Notes: generated by a model from the letters alone, not told the origin. A DNA stretch of 64,000 nt from CBDIHH01 sp965279095 (GCA_965279095.1 CBDIHH010000005.1:1-64000), one strand, 5' to 3'; counted from the stretch's first letter, positions 26,013 to 37,914 are shown. Numbers and translations are program-made.

Positions 26013-26483
26013 ATGACCGATCAAGCCCCCGCCGACCATGCGCCGACCCAACTGGGCCGTCAGGTTCCCGCCTTCGCCAGCCCGGACGAAGCGGTGCTCG
26101 AGCGGGTCGCCAACCCGCACCCGGGGCTGCTGTATCTGGCCCGTTTCACGGCGCCCGAATTCACGTCCCTGTGCCCGGTGACGGGCCAGCCCGACTTCGC
26201 CCAGCTGGTGATCGACTATGCCCCGGCCGACTGGCTGATCGAATCCAAGTCGCTGAAGCTGTATCTGGCCGCCTTCCGCAACCACGGCGCCTTCCACGAG
26301 GACTGCACCCTGGCCATCGCCCTGCGGATCGTGGATGTCGCCCAGCCGCGCTGGCTGCGCATCGGCGGCTACTGGTATCCGCGTGGGGGCATCCCCATCG
26401 ACGTCTTCTACCAAACCGGCGCCGCGCCCGACGGATTGTGGCTGCCCGACCAGGGCGTGGCGCCGTATCGCGGGCGAGGTTAG
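26013..26483 (+). CDS. queF: NADPH-dependent 7-cyano-7-deazaguanine reductase
   Basis: A 156-residue T-fold enzyme of the short (YkvM-type) QueF class that reduces preQ0 to preQ1 in queuosine biosynthesis. The catalytic cysteine is C54 in FTSLCPVTGQPDFA with the proton-donor aspartate D61. The family QueF motif is ESKSLKLYL (77-85), and HGAFHEDC carries the conserved glutamate and histidine. The 3' steps of the pathway, queA and tgt, are in the same window at 56537-58728. A preQ1-type riboswitch was looked for upstream and not seen. Confidence 0.93.
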   Translation: MTDQAPADHAPTQLGRQVPAFASPDEAVLERVANPHPGLLYLARFTAPEFTSLCPVTGQPDFAQLVIDYAPADWLIESKSLKLYLAAFRNHGAFHEDCTLAIALRIVDVAQPRWLRIGGYWYPRGGIPIDVFYQTGAAPDGLWLPDQGVAPYRGRG

Positions 26484-26498
26484 GTCGCCGCCGCACCC

Positions 26499-26723
26499 TT
26501 AGCGGTGCGCGGACTCTGCCGGGCTGGGGGTGAGGGTCTCTCCCGAGGCGGGGTCTGTCTGGGTCTTGGGGTTGCGCGCCGAACCCTCAGAGCCGCGCGG
26601 CTCGGTGGCCGATCGCGGGGGGCCGTCGTCGCGCGGCGCCTTCATGTTCTCGTTGTCGGTTTCGCGGTTCTTGGCGCGCTCGGGCGCGTCGGGGCGGGGA
26701 TCGGGGTCGGTGGAGGGCGACAT
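26499..26723 (-). CDS. Small disordered hypothetical protein
   Basis: A 74-residue protein made mostly of Pro, Ser, Asp, Glu, Arg and Thr, without hydrophobic core or membrane segment (MSPSTDPDPRPDAPERAKNR...). AAGGACCGCC stands before the ATG, a good ribosome site. Composition suggests an intrinsically disordered protein of the kind often seen in Caulobacterales; some are stress-linked, but no function can be given. Longer open frames on the opposite strand here are GC-bias artefacts. It might itself be non-coding. Confidence 0.45.
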   Translation of the reverse strand: MSPSTDPDPRPDAPERAKNRETDNENMKAPRDDGPPRSATEPRGSEGSARNPKTQTDPASGETLTPSPAESAHR

Positions 26724-26794
26724 GGCGGTCCTTGGGTTGGCGGATCAGGGGCGGAACGCGCCGCGGGCCCCCTTCGATCCGGCGCGTTTGCGCC

Positions 26795-26822
26795 TTGCCG
26801 CGCCCGCCGCCCCCTGTTAGAT
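26795..26822 (+). promoter_or_regulatory. Promoter of tRNA-Trp (and possibly the secE region)
   Basis: TTGCCG, 16-base spacer, TTAGAT, 67 bases before the tRNA. A good match to a housekeeping promoter. Confidence 0.45.
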
Positions 26823-26888
26823 CGCTCGCCTCCGGAGAAGGCCATGCGTCCCGAGGGCTGAGCGCTTTCGGCGCGCCTGCTCGACTGG

Positions 26889-26964
26889 AGGAGTGTAGCT
26901 CAGCTGGTAGAGCATCGGTCTCCAAAACCGAGGGTCGTGGGTTCGAGTCCCTCCACTCCTGCCA
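26889..26964 (+). tRNA. trnW: tRNA-Trp (CCA anticodon)
   Basis: A 76-base cloverleaf including the encoded CCA end. Acceptor AGGAGTG pairs with CACTCCT; D-arm GCTCAGCTGGTAGAGC; anticodon arm TCGGT-CTCCAAA-ACCGA with anticodon CCA at 26922-26924; T-arm GTGGGTTCGAGTCCCTC. tRNA-Trp ahead of secE-nusG is the standard order in many bacteria. Confidence 0.97.
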
Positions 26965-27015
26965 CCCTTCCCCGCCGCTGATGGGGGGAGGGGCGATTGC
27001 CCGAAAGACCCTGCC

Positions 27016-27789
27016 ATGACCGACGATCCCCGCGATCTGGCCGGCAAGGTCCCCGCCGTCACCCTCGGCTTCTGGCTGATCAAGATCCTGGCCACGACTC
27101 TGGGCGAGACCGCCGGGGACACCGTCAGCATGACCATGAACCTCGGCTATCTGGTGGGGACGGCGATCTTCCTCGCCGCCCTGCTGATCCTGGTCGGCGC
27201 CCAGATCGCCGCGCGGCGATTCCATCCTTTCCTCTACTGGGCGACGATCATCGCCTCGACCACGGCGGGAACGACCCTGGCCGACTACGCCACCCGATCG
27301 TTGGGGATCGGCTACGCGGGCGGCTCGGCGCTCCTCCTGGGCGGCGTGCTGGCGTCCCTGGCCGCTTGGCGCCTGACCCTGGGATCGATCGCCGCAGACA
27401 CGGTGAGCACGCCGCGGGCGGAGGCCTTCTACTGGCTGACGATCACCGTCTCCCAGACCCTCGGCACCGCCCTGGGGGACTGGACCGCCGACACCGGCGG
27501 CCTGGGCTATGTGGGGGCGGCGGCGCTGTTCTCGGCCCTGCTGGCGGTGGTCGCCGGGCTGTATTGGCGGACCCGGGCGAACCGGGTCCTGCTGTTCTGG
27601 GCGGCCTTCATCCTCACCCGCCCCCTCGGGGCGACGGTGGGTGACTTCCTCGACAAGCCGCATGACCATGGCGGTCTGGCCCTCAGCCGGCCCCTGGCGT
27701 CCCTGGCCCTGGCGGCGGCGATCCTGGCGTGCATCATCCTTTTGCCGCAGCGCGCCGGTCGCCATGCCGGCCAGCCCAGCCCGGCTTGA
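27016..27789 (+). CDS. Membrane protein with DUF347-type repeats (COG4705)
   Basis: A 257-residue integral membrane protein with about eight hydrophobic segments arranged as repeats. Each unit carries a T-LGE/GD ... LGY--G pattern: TTLGETAGDT then LGYLVGTAIF; TAGTTLADYA then IGYAGGSALL; TLGTALGDWT then LGYVGAAALF; PLGATVGDFL then GGLALSRPLA. This is how PF03988 (DUF347) is described: four repeats of two helices. Function is not established for the family. It stands between tRNA-Trp and secE, where relatives usually have nothing; its coding signature is uniform with its neighbours. Confidence 0.8.
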   Translation: MTDDPRDLAGKVPAVTLGFWLIKILATTLGETAGDTVSMTMNLGYLVGTAIFLAALLILVGAQIAARRFHPFLYWATIIASTTAGTTLADYATRSLGIGYAGGSALLLGGVLASLAAWRLTLGSIAADTVSTPRAEAFYWLTITVSQTLGTALGDWTADTGGLGYVGAAALFSALLAVVAGLYWRTRANRVLLFWAAFILTRPLGATVGDFLDKPHDHGGLALSRPLASLALAAAILACIILLPQRAGRHAGQPSPA

Positions 27790-27992
27790 GCGGGCGCGAT
27801 CGCCTCGCCTCAGGCTTGCGGAAAGCAGGCCATTTGTGTCAGAAGGCGTGCCAAGCCGCCGTGATGGCCGGCCCATCCCCGGAAAATCATTCAAGTCCTT
27901 GATTTCCCTCGGGGTGGCCGACTCCAGGCCTTCGGTTCCATGTCTGCGGGCGCCTCTCGGGGTCCCGTTCCAAGAGAGTGTCTGTCGCCGCC

Positions 27993-28301
27993 ATGGCAAG
28001 AGCCAACCGCCCGCCGCAGAAGAGCCGCACCAAGCGGACCGGTGCGCCCGTCACGGCGCCGGTCGCCGCAGGCCCGGTGGCCGCCTCCTCGGTGGCGGCG
28101 CCCAAGCGGCCGTTCAACCCGGTCCTGTTCGCCAAGGAAGTGCGCGCCGAGGCCCGCAAGATCACCTGGACCTCCCGCAAGGAGACCTGGATCACCTCGG
28201 TGATGGTGTTCATCATGGTCATCCTGACGGCGGCGTTCTTCTTCGCCGCCGACCTGGTCCTGAGCTGGGCCATCAACCAAATTCTGAAACTCGCGAGCTG
28301 A
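27993..28301 (+). CDS. secE: Preprotein translocase subunit SecE
   Basis: A 102-residue single-span SecE that clamps SecY in the protein-export channel. The conserved amphipathic region RPFNPVLFAKEVRAEARKIT, then WTSRKETWITS, precedes the membrane helix VMVFIMVILTAAFFFAADLV. The N-terminal 40 residues are a Pro/Ala-rich extension. The ATG at 27993 is preferred; a GTG at 27978 would add five residues and has a poorer spacing. Followed by nusG after 11 bases with a shared GAGGAGC ribosome site. Confidence 0.92.
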   Translation: MARANRPPQKSRTKRTGAPVTAPVAAGPVAASSVAAPKRPFNPVLFAKEVRAEARKITWTSRKETWITSVMVFIMVILTAAFFFAADLVLSWAINQILKLAS

Positions 28302-28312
28302 GGAGCAGCCTT

Positions 28313-28891
28313 TTGACCCCCGCCGCCGAGACCGACGCGCCCGCCCGCGTCTCCAACCCCCACCACAAGTGGTATATCGTCCACGCCTACTCGAACTTCG
28401 AGCAGAAGGTGGCCGATGCGATCCGCGACCAGGCCCAGAACCAGGGCCTGCAGGACAGCTTCTCCGAGATCCTGGTGCCCACTGAGGACGTCGTCGAGAT
28501 CCGTCGCGGCCGCAAGGTCAACGCCGAGCGCAAGTTCTTCCCCGGCTATGTGCTGGTGAAGATGGAGCTGTCGGACGAGGCCTATCACCTGGTCAAGAAC
28601 ACCCCCAAGGTGACCGGCTTCCTGGGCTCGGGCTCCAAGCCCATGCCGGTGACCGAGAAGGAAGTGGCCCGCATCGTCGGCGCCATGGAGGAGGGGGTCG
28701 AGCGTCCCAAGCCCACCATCCGCTTCGAGATCGGCGAGACGGTCCGCGTCACCGACGGCCCCTTCCAGAGCTTCAACGGCTCGGTGGAGCAGGTCGACGA
28801 GGAGCGCGCCCGCCTGCGCGTCACCGTCTCCATCTTCGGCCGCGCCACCCCCGTCGAGCTGGAATACAACCAGGTCGAAAAGGTCTCCTAG
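28313..28891 (+). CDS. nusG: Transcription termination/antitermination protein NusG
   Basis: A 192-residue elongation factor that binds RNA polymerase and links it to Rho or the ribosome. NGN domain: KWYIVHAYSNFEQKVADAIR, RKVNAERKFFPGYVLVKMEL, NTPKVTGFLG; KOW domain: FEIGETVRVTDGPFQSFNGS. The start is the TTG at 28313, seven bases after GAGGAGC; no ATG or GTG in frame fits. Downstream, the rplK gene that normally follows is displaced by about 640 bases because of an inserted repeat-flanked GxxExxY element. Confidence 0.93.
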   Translation: MTPAAETDAPARVSNPHHKWYIVHAYSNFEQKVADAIRDQAQNQGLQDSFSEILVPTEDVVEIRRGRKVNAERKFFPGYVLVKMELSDEAYHLVKNTPKVTGFLGSGSKPMPVTEKEVARIVGAMEEGVERPKPTIRFEIGETVRVTDGPFQSFNGSVEQVDEERARLRVTVSIFGRATPVELEYNQVEKVS

Positions 28892-28910
28892 GCGGTCGGT
28901 CGTCTTGAGT

Positions 28911-28949
28911 GGAACACGAAGACCACCAAGAACACACAGACCACCAAGG
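28911..28949 (+). repeat. Left inverted repeat of the GxxExxY element
   Basis: A run of 9-base units of the form GACCACCAA/GAACACACA, reading ACACGAAGACCACCAAGAAC and onward. It is the imperfect reverse complement of 29337-29373, and shares GACCACCAAG units with the 47483-47612 element. Confidence 0.7.
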
Positions 28950-28950
28950 T

Positions 28951-29336
28951 CCGCCTGGGCCTCCGCATGACCTGGAAGTCATTGGCCGGCAGGTCGTCGA
29001 TGCGGGGATCAAGGTTCACAGGTCCTGGGACCCGGCCTGCTCGAGTCAGCGTACGAGCAATGTCTTGCCCATGAGCTGACGGTCCGGGGCTTGCCCGTGC
29101 GCCGGCAGGTCGCCTTGCCGGTTGAGTATGACGGCATGCGGATCGACGCCGGATATCGCATCGATCTGCTGGTCTCAGATCTTGTCATTGTGGAACTGAA
29201 GGCGGTGGAGGCCATCTCGCGCCTCTACGAGGCGCAGCTTCTCACGTATCTGAGGCTATCCGGGCTTCGGCTTGGCTATCTGATGAACTTCAATGCGCTT
29301 CAACTCCGCCATGGCCTGAGAAGGTTCGTTCGTTAA
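28951..29336 (+). pseudogene. GxxExxY protein gene (PD-(D/E)XK-like), broken by a frameshift
   Basis: Two frames together spell a GxxExxY family protein of about 125 residues. Frame one gives DLEVIGRQVVDAGIKVHR (from 28969). After a break at 29021-29026 the next frame gives LGPGLLESAYEQCLAHELTV, then RGLPVRRQVALPVEYDG, DLVIVELKAVEAISRLYEAQ and LNFNAL-type YLMNFNALQLRHGL. The hallmark G-x2-E-x2-Y is GLLESAY. One missing C in a CCC/CTG run explains the shift. No convincing start codon is seen upstream. VDLL-like IDLLVSDLVIVELKA fits the D and E-x-K nuclease-type core of the family. It is sandwiched by inverted repeats, the right one starting one base after the stop. A 29091 start would give an 81-residue fragment. 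Confidence 0.75.
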
Positions 29337-29373
29337 CTTCGTGGTCTTCGTGCTCTTTGTGGTCTTCGTGTCC
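29337..29373 (-). repeat. Right inverted repeat of the GxxExxY element
   Basis: CTTCGTGGTCTTCGTGCTCT and continuing GTGGTCTTCGTGTCC; reverse complement of the 28911-28949 repeat with a few mismatches and the same 9-base period. It begins directly after the TAA of the GxxExxY frame. Confidence 0.7.
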
Positions 29374-29531
29374 TAATCGACAGGCCCGCAATTGCGACGT
29401 CCGAGGTTAGCTGATACATGCCCGCGCTTCGCGCCGGTCCTGCCGGACGAACTGAAATCCGTGGGAGGGGGCGGCCACCGTAACCCCGCACCACGGCTCA
29501 ACAGACCGGAAGCCCGGTCACAGAGGAGAAG

Positions 29532-29963
29532 ATGGCTAAGAAGATTCTGGGTTACATCAAGCTGCAGGTGAAGGCTGGCTCCGCCACGCCGTCCCCGCCC
29601 ATCGGGCCGGCCCTCGGCCAGCGCGGCGTCAACATCATGGGCTTCTGCAAGGAGTTCAACGCCCGCACCGAGAACGTCGCCAAGGGCACGCCCCTGCCGA
29701 CCGTGATCACCGTCTATCAGGACAAGTCGTTCACCTTCGTCACGAAGACGCCCCCGGCGACCTTCTTCCTGAAGGAGGCCCTGGGCCTGAAGTCCGGCGC
29801 CAAGCTGACCGGCCGCGAGACCGTGGGCGAGGTTACGCGCACCCAACTGCGCGAGATCGCCGAGAAGAAGATGAAGGATCTGAACGCCAACGATCTGGAG
29901 GCCGCGGCCCGCATCATCGAGGGCTCGGCCAAGGCCATGGGCCTCAAAGTGGTGGAGGCGTAA
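29532..29963 (+). CDS. rplK: Large ribosomal subunit protein uL11
   Basis: A 143-residue GTPase-centre ribosomal protein. N-terminal KKILGYIKLQVKAGSATPSP with PIGPALGQRGVNIMGFCKEF, C-terminal rRNA-binding part with GRETVGEVTRTQLREIAEKK and DLEAAARIIEGSAKAMGLKV. GAGGAGAAG lies before the ATG. It pairs with rplA two bases downstream. The 158-base stretch between the repeat element and this gene has no clear promoter, so transcription may also come through from nusG. Confidence 0.96.
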   Translation: MAKKILGYIKLQVKAGSATPSPPIGPALGQRGVNIMGFCKEFNARTENVAKGTPLPTVITVYQDKSFTFVTKTPPATFFLKEALGLKSGAKLTGRETVGEVTRTQLREIAEKKMKDLNANDLEAAARIIEGSAKAMGLKVVEA

Positions 29964-29965
29964 CC

Positions 29966-30661
29966 ATGGCCAAGCAACCCAAGCGCATGCAGGCCTTCGC
30001 CGGCGACCGGCAGAAGGCCCTGACGGTCGAAGAGGCGGTGAAGCTGGTCAAGGCCAACGCCACCGCCAAGTTCGACGAGACCGTGGAGATGTCGGTCAAC
30101 CTCGGGGTCGACCCGCGCCACGCCGACCAGCAGGTCCGCGGCGTCGTCAACCTGCCCTCGGGCACCGGGCGCGACGTCCGCGTCGCCGTCATCGCCAAGG
30201 ACGCCAAGGCCGCCGAAGCCACCGCCGCGGGGGCCGACATCGTCGGCGCCGAGGATCTGGTGGAACGGATCCAGGGCGGCTTCATGGAGTTCGACCGCGT
30301 CATCGCGACCCCGGACATGATGGCCCTGGTCGGCCGCCTCGGTAAGGTGCTGGGCCCGCGCGGCCTGATGCCCAACCCCCGCGTCGGCACCGTGACGATG
30401 AACGTGGCCCAGGCGGTCAAGGACGCCAAGGGCGGCGCCATCGAGTTCCGCGTCGAGAAGGCGGGCATCGTCCACGCCGGCATCGGCAAGGTGTCGTTCA
30501 CCGACGACGCCCTGCTGGCCAATGTGAAGGCGCTGTTCGACGCGCTCAACAAGGCCAAGCCGACCGGCGCCAAGGGCATCTACGTCCGCAAGGTCAACCT
30601 GTCCTCGACCATGGGCCCCGGCGTGAAGGTCGATCTGACCTCCTTCGGCGCGGCGTCCTAA
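29966..30661 (+). CDS. rplA: Large ribosomal subunit protein uL1
   Basis: A 231-residue L1-stalk protein and likely translational autoregulator of the rplKA operon. Conserved stretches: KFDETVEMSVNLGVDPRHAD, VRGVVNLPSGTGRDVRVAVI, GKVLGPRGLMPNPRVGTVTM and the C-terminal GKVSFTDDALLANVKALFDA. It starts two bases after rplK. A strong intrinsic terminator follows (30686-30721), so the unit ends here rather than reading into rplJL. Confidence 0.96.
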   Translation: MAKQPKRMQAFAGDRQKALTVEEAVKLVKANATAKFDETVEMSVNLGVDPRHADQQVRGVVNLPSGTGRDVRVAVIAKDAKAAEATAAGADIVGAEDLVERIQGGFMEFDRVIATPDMMALVGRLGKVLGPRGLMPNPRVGTVTMNVAQAVKDAKGGAIEFRVEKAGIVHAGIGKVSFTDDALLANVKALFDALNKAKPTGAKGIYVRKVNLSSTMGPGVKVDLTSFGAAS

Positions 30662-30685
30662 GCCGACAAGTCTTCCACGCTTCCG

Positions 30686-30721
30686 ACGGCCGGGCGTTCC
30701 GCAAGGGACCCCGGCCGTTTT
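30686..30721 (+). terminator. Intrinsic terminator after rplKA
   Basis: ACGGCCGGG and CCCGGCCGT arms, a 15-base loop, then TTTT. It separates rplKA from the MFS gene. Confidence 0.8.
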
Positions 30722-30779
30722 GCGTTGTGGCCGCCTCGTCGCGCGCTAGGGTCACGCGCTGGGGCGTTGGGGGACGATC

Positions 30780-32060
30780 ATGGCCGAGTCGGCAATGCAG
30801 GACGGGGCGGCGCCCGCCGGCCCGGTGCGCCCGCGCCACGTGGCGGCGGTGGTGGCGGGCAATGCGCTCGAGTTCTACGACTTCCTGACCTACGGCTTCT
30901 TCGCCGCCCATATCGGCCGCACCCTGTTTCCTGCCGGCGGCGCCTCGCATGGTTTGCTGGCGGCCCTGGCCACCTTCGGGGCGGGGTTCCTAATGCGGCC
31001 GGTGGGCGCGGCGGTGATCGGGCGGATCGGCGACCGTCACGGCCGCCGGCCGGCCATGCTGATCTCCTTCACCCTGATGGGCGCGGCCATGGTGGGGCTG
31101 GCCGTCACGCCGACCTATGCGGCGATCGGGATGGGGGCGCCGATCCTGGCGGTGCTGCTGCGGCTGCTGCAGGGGTTCGCCCTGGGCGGCGAGGTCGGCC
31201 CCTCCACAGCCTTCCTGGTCGAGGCGGCGCCCCCCGGGCGACGGCCCCTGTTCGTCTCGTTCCAGTATGTCGGCCAACACCTGGCGGTGACCGCGGCGGG
31301 GGCGGTCGGGCTGTTGCTGACCCGGCTCTTGTCGCCGCAGGCGCTGGAGGCCTACGGCTGGCGGATCGCCTTTGTAGCCGGGGTGGCGATCATCCCCCTG
31401 GGGCTCCTCGTCCGCCGCAGCCTGCCCGAGACCCTTCACGCGGCCGGGGGCGGGGCGGGGGAGGCGGCGGCCGTCCCCGGCGCCATCTGGAAGCTCGCCC
31501 TGATCGGCGGCGCCATCATGACCGGGGGCACCACGGTGACCTATGTGCTCAACTACATGAACACCTACGCCACCCACACCCTGGGCATGTCCCCCATGGC
31601 CGGCTTCGCCGCGACCGTGACCCAGGGGGTCACCGGCGTAGCCTTCGCCATGATCGGCGCCCTGCTGGCCCAGCGGTTCGGACGCAAGCCGGTGATGCTG
31701 GTCCCCTGGACTGTGCTCCTCCTGGCGGCCCTGCCGCTGTTCACCGCCCTGGTCGAGACCCGCTCCGTCGTGGTGCTGCTGGCGACCACGGGCCTGCTGA
31801 CCGCCTGCCTGGCCATGGCCTCGACGGCGGGGCTCACCTGGCTTACCGAAAGCCTGCCGCTGGCGGTGCGCGCCCGGGCGACGGCGGTGGTCTACGCCAT
31901 CGCCATCTCGGTGTTCGGGGGCACCACCCAGTTCGCGGTGGCCTGGCTGAGCCAGCTGACCGGCAGCACCATGGTGCCCGCCTGGTATATGACGGGCGGA
32001 GTCCTGGTGGGGCTCGTGGCGATGACCCTGGTCCGAGGCCCGACGGCGCGCCGTCCCTGA
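30780..32060 (+). CDS. MFS transporter, metabolite:H+ symporter (MHS) type
   Basis: A 426-residue 12-helix transporter of the sugar-porter-like MHS branch. It has NALEFYDFLTYGFFA in helix 1 (the FYDF/EWYDF hallmark), the loop 2-3 signature GRIGDRHGRRPAM, then LLRLLQGFALGGEVGPSTAF in helix 5 and RRSLPETL after helix 6. Citrate, proline/betaine and ketoglutarate permeases belong here; the solute is not predictable. It stands alone between rplA and rplJ, which are normally adjacent, with a terminator before it and the rplJ promoter after it, so it is an independent insertion in the ribosomal cluster. The reading frame is intact. Confidence 0.88.
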   Translation: MAESAMQDGAAPAGPVRPRHVAAVVAGNALEFYDFLTYGFFAAHIGRTLFPAGGASHGLLAALATFGAGFLMRPVGAAVIGRIGDRHGRRPAMLISFTLMGAAMVGLAVTPTYAAIGMGAPILAVLLRLLQGFALGGEVGPSTAFLVEAAPPGRRPLFVSFQYVGQHLAVTAAGAVGLLLTRLLSPQALEAYGWRIAFVAGVAIIPLGLLVRRSLPETLHAAGGGAGEAAAVPGAIWKLALIGGAIMTGGTTVTYVLNYMNTYATHTLGMSPMAGFAATVTQGVTGVAFAMIGALLAQRFGRKPVMLVPWTVLLLAALPLFTALVETRSVVVLLATTGLLTACLAMASTAGLTWLTESLPLAVRARATAVVYAIAISVFGGTTQFAVAWLSQLTGSTMVPAWYMTGGVLVGLVAMTLVRGPTARRP

Positions 32061-32420
32061 TAGTATCGACGGTGTCTCCTTCGCGCCCTTGAGTTCCGGG
32101 CGCATCCCGTCTATAGGCCCGCCTTCAAGTTTCGCCGCCGGCTCGCCGGGGGCGGGGACTGGGGGACGTCCGCGTCCTCCATCCTGTCCAAGAACTGCGG
32201 GGTCTGGGGGTCACCCACGACCATAAGTCGGCAAGAGCCCTTGCCGGCCGTAGGGAGACGGGAGAGCAGAGCCCCGACGCATCATCCCCCCTGGGGCTGG
32301 GCGCGGCCGGCGACGCATCTCGGGACAGGCTGATACGGCAAAGCCGGGCAGGGGAGACCTTGCCGGGAAGAGCCGCTTTCGGCTGCCGGATGGTCCGGCC
32401 GCCTACCATAGGAGACCGCA
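32061..32420 (+). other. 360-base leader region of rplJ
   Basis: Holds the promoter at 32089-32117 and about 300 bases of GC-rich untranslated leader with several self-complementary stretches (for example CGGCAAGAGCCCTTGCCG near 32230 and CCGGGCAGG...CCTTGCCGG near 32345). A long structured leader before rplJ is where L10(L12)4 binds for autoregulation in other bacteria; here that is inference from position and length. No open frame is convincing. Confidence 0.5.
32089..32117 (+). promoter_or_regulatory. Promoter of rplJ-rplL
   Basis: TTGAGT, 17-base spacer, TATAGG. Good spacing and position at the start of a long leader. Confidence 0.55.
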
Positions 32421-32939
32421 ATGGACCGCGCTCAAAAAGCGGAAACGATCGAGACGCTGAAAGGCGTCTTCACCGATTCCGGCGCTGTCGTCGTGACCCA
32501 CTACATGGGTCTCACGGTTGCGGAAATGACTGACCTGCGTGGTCGCCTCCGCAAGGAAGGCGCCTCGCTGCAGGTGGTGAAGAACACCCTGGCCATCAAG
32601 GCTTTGGCTGACGTCGCCGGGGAGGCGGGCAACGCCCTCTTCGCCGGCCCCGTGGCCATCGCCTACGGCCAGGACCCCGTCTCCGCCGCCAAGGTCGTGA
32701 CCCAGTACGCCAAGGACAACGACAAGTTCTCCGTCGTCGGCGGCTTGCTGGACCAGACCACGGTTCTGGACAAGGCAGCCGTCAACAACCTGGCGACCCT
32801 GCCGTCCCTGGACCAGATCCGCGGCAAGCTCATCGGCCTGATCCAAGCGCCCGCGACCAAGATCGCCGGTGTCCTCCAGGCGCCCGCCGCGCAGCTCGCG
32901 CGCGTCCTGTCGGCCTACGCCGCCAAAGACGCCGCCTGA
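32421..32939 (+). CDS. rplJ: Large ribosomal subunit protein uL10
   Basis: A 172-residue stalk-base protein that anchors L7/L12 dimers. MDRAQKAETIETLKGVFTDS is the normal start, with VVTHYMGLTVAEMTDLRGRL and LQVVKNTLAIKAL in the rRNA-binding domain. The C-terminal helix (KIAGVLQAPAAQLARVLSAY) is the L12-binding part. AGGAG precedes the ATG. rplL follows after 42 bases; both are probably controlled through the leader. Confidence 0.96.
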   Translation: MDRAQKAETIETLKGVFTDSGAVVVTHYMGLTVAEMTDLRGRLRKEGASLQVVKNTLAIKALADVAGEAGNALFAGPVAIAYGQDPVSAAKVVTQYAKDNDKFSVVGGLLDQTTVLDKAAVNNLATLPSLDQIRGKLIGLIQAPATKIAGVLQAPAAQLARVLSAYAAKDAA

Positions 32940-32981
32940 TCAGTCATCTCCCCAACACACCCCACCTCAAGGAACCCAACC

Positions 32982-33362
32982 ATGTCCAAGCTCGAAAAAA
33001 TCGTCGACGACCTGTCCGCCCTGTCGGTCATGGAAGCCGCTGAACTGTCCAAGATGCTCGAAGAAAAGTGGGGCGTCTCGGCCGCCGCGCCCGCCGCCGC
33101 CGCCGCCGCTCCCGGCGCCGCCGCCCCGGCCGAAGCTGTCGAAGAGCAGACCGAGTTCACCGTTGTCCTCACCGGCGGCGGCGACAAGAAGATCAACGTC
33201 ATCAAGGAAGTCCGTTCCATCCGCTCCGATCTGGGCCTGAAGGAAGCCAAGGACCTCGTCGAAGGCGCCCCGCAGAACGTGAAGGAGAATGTCTCCAAGC
33301 AGGAAGCGGAAGAGATCAAGAAGAAGCTGGAAGAAGCCGGCGCTTCGGTCACCATCAAATAG
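32982..33362 (+). CDS. rplL: Large ribosomal subunit protein bL12 (L7/L12)
   Basis: A 126-residue stalk protein that recruits translation GTPases. N-terminal dimer domain KLEKIVDDLSALSVMEAAEL, an Ala/Pro hinge (AAAPAAAAAAPGAAAPAEA), and a C-terminal domain with KKINVIKEVRSIRSDLGLKE and ASVTIK at the end. CAAGGAACC precedes the ATG. A terminator follows at 33390-33420. Confidence 0.96.
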   Translation: MSKLEKIVDDLSALSVMEAAELSKMLEEKWGVSAAAPAAAAAAPGAAAPAEAVEEQTEFTVVLTGGGDKKINVIKEVRSIRSDLGLKEAKDLVEGAPQNVKENVSKQEAEEIKKKLEEAGASVTIK

Positions 33363-33745
33363 GACGGCGCCTTCGGGTATCGTCTCAGCGGCCCCGGGGG
33401 GAAACCTCCGGGGCCGTTTTGCTTTGGTGGGGAGGCCCCCTGACGCGACCCGGGATGGGCATGGACGTGCGCTTTTCCTGCAAAAGCCCCTTCCCATGCC
33501 GGGCGGCTTCGCCTATATCCCGCCGTTCACGAATAGATTCGCGGAACGCTCCGGCGTGTTCGCCTAGCCCCGAGGCGCGGTCAGCCGCCCTCCGACCAGC
33601 GCGAAGGGGCGCCCCTGACGCCGCGACCCCCGGTCGCCTGTCAGGGGAAATTCCAGCGTCCGGCGCCCCTATCGGGGGCGGCGAGGGTGGACGCAGGATG
33701 AAAATGACCACGCGCGGACTCCGTTCCGCGACCAGGGAAACATAG
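33363..33745 (+). other. 383-base rplL-rpoB intergenic region
   Basis: Contains the terminator after rplL and then a candidate Caulobacter-type -10 element CCTATATC at 33512-33519 (GCTANAWC-like) with a weak TTCCCA 15 bases upstream. This would give rpoBC its own promoter. Nothing else coding is convincing. Confidence 0.45.
33390..33420 (+). terminator. Terminator/attenuator after rplL
   Basis: GGCCCCGG-type arm, GAAA loop, CCGGGGCCG arm and TTTT. Partial read-through into rpoB is usual at this place in other bacteria. Confidence 0.8.
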
Positions 33746-37822
<4,077 letters not shown>

Positions 37823-37914
37823 TCCGCGGCCCGACGAACAGCATCCGTATCGCGAGGGGAGGGGCCGTCAGCCCTTCCCCGTCGCTTCCGACATACTGAC
37901 GAACTGGAAAATCC

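Noticed and set aside
26530..26820. Plus-strand open frame opposite the small disordered protein
   Set aside because: No ribosome site or conserved pattern; overlaps the tRNA-Trp promoter. The minus-strand frame has a better start.
29091..29336. 81-residue intact GxxExxY gene
   Set aside because: It lacks the GLLESAY region that gives the family its name; that region is just upstream in frame without a start codon, and the first exon-like part is in another frame, so a broken gene is the better reading.
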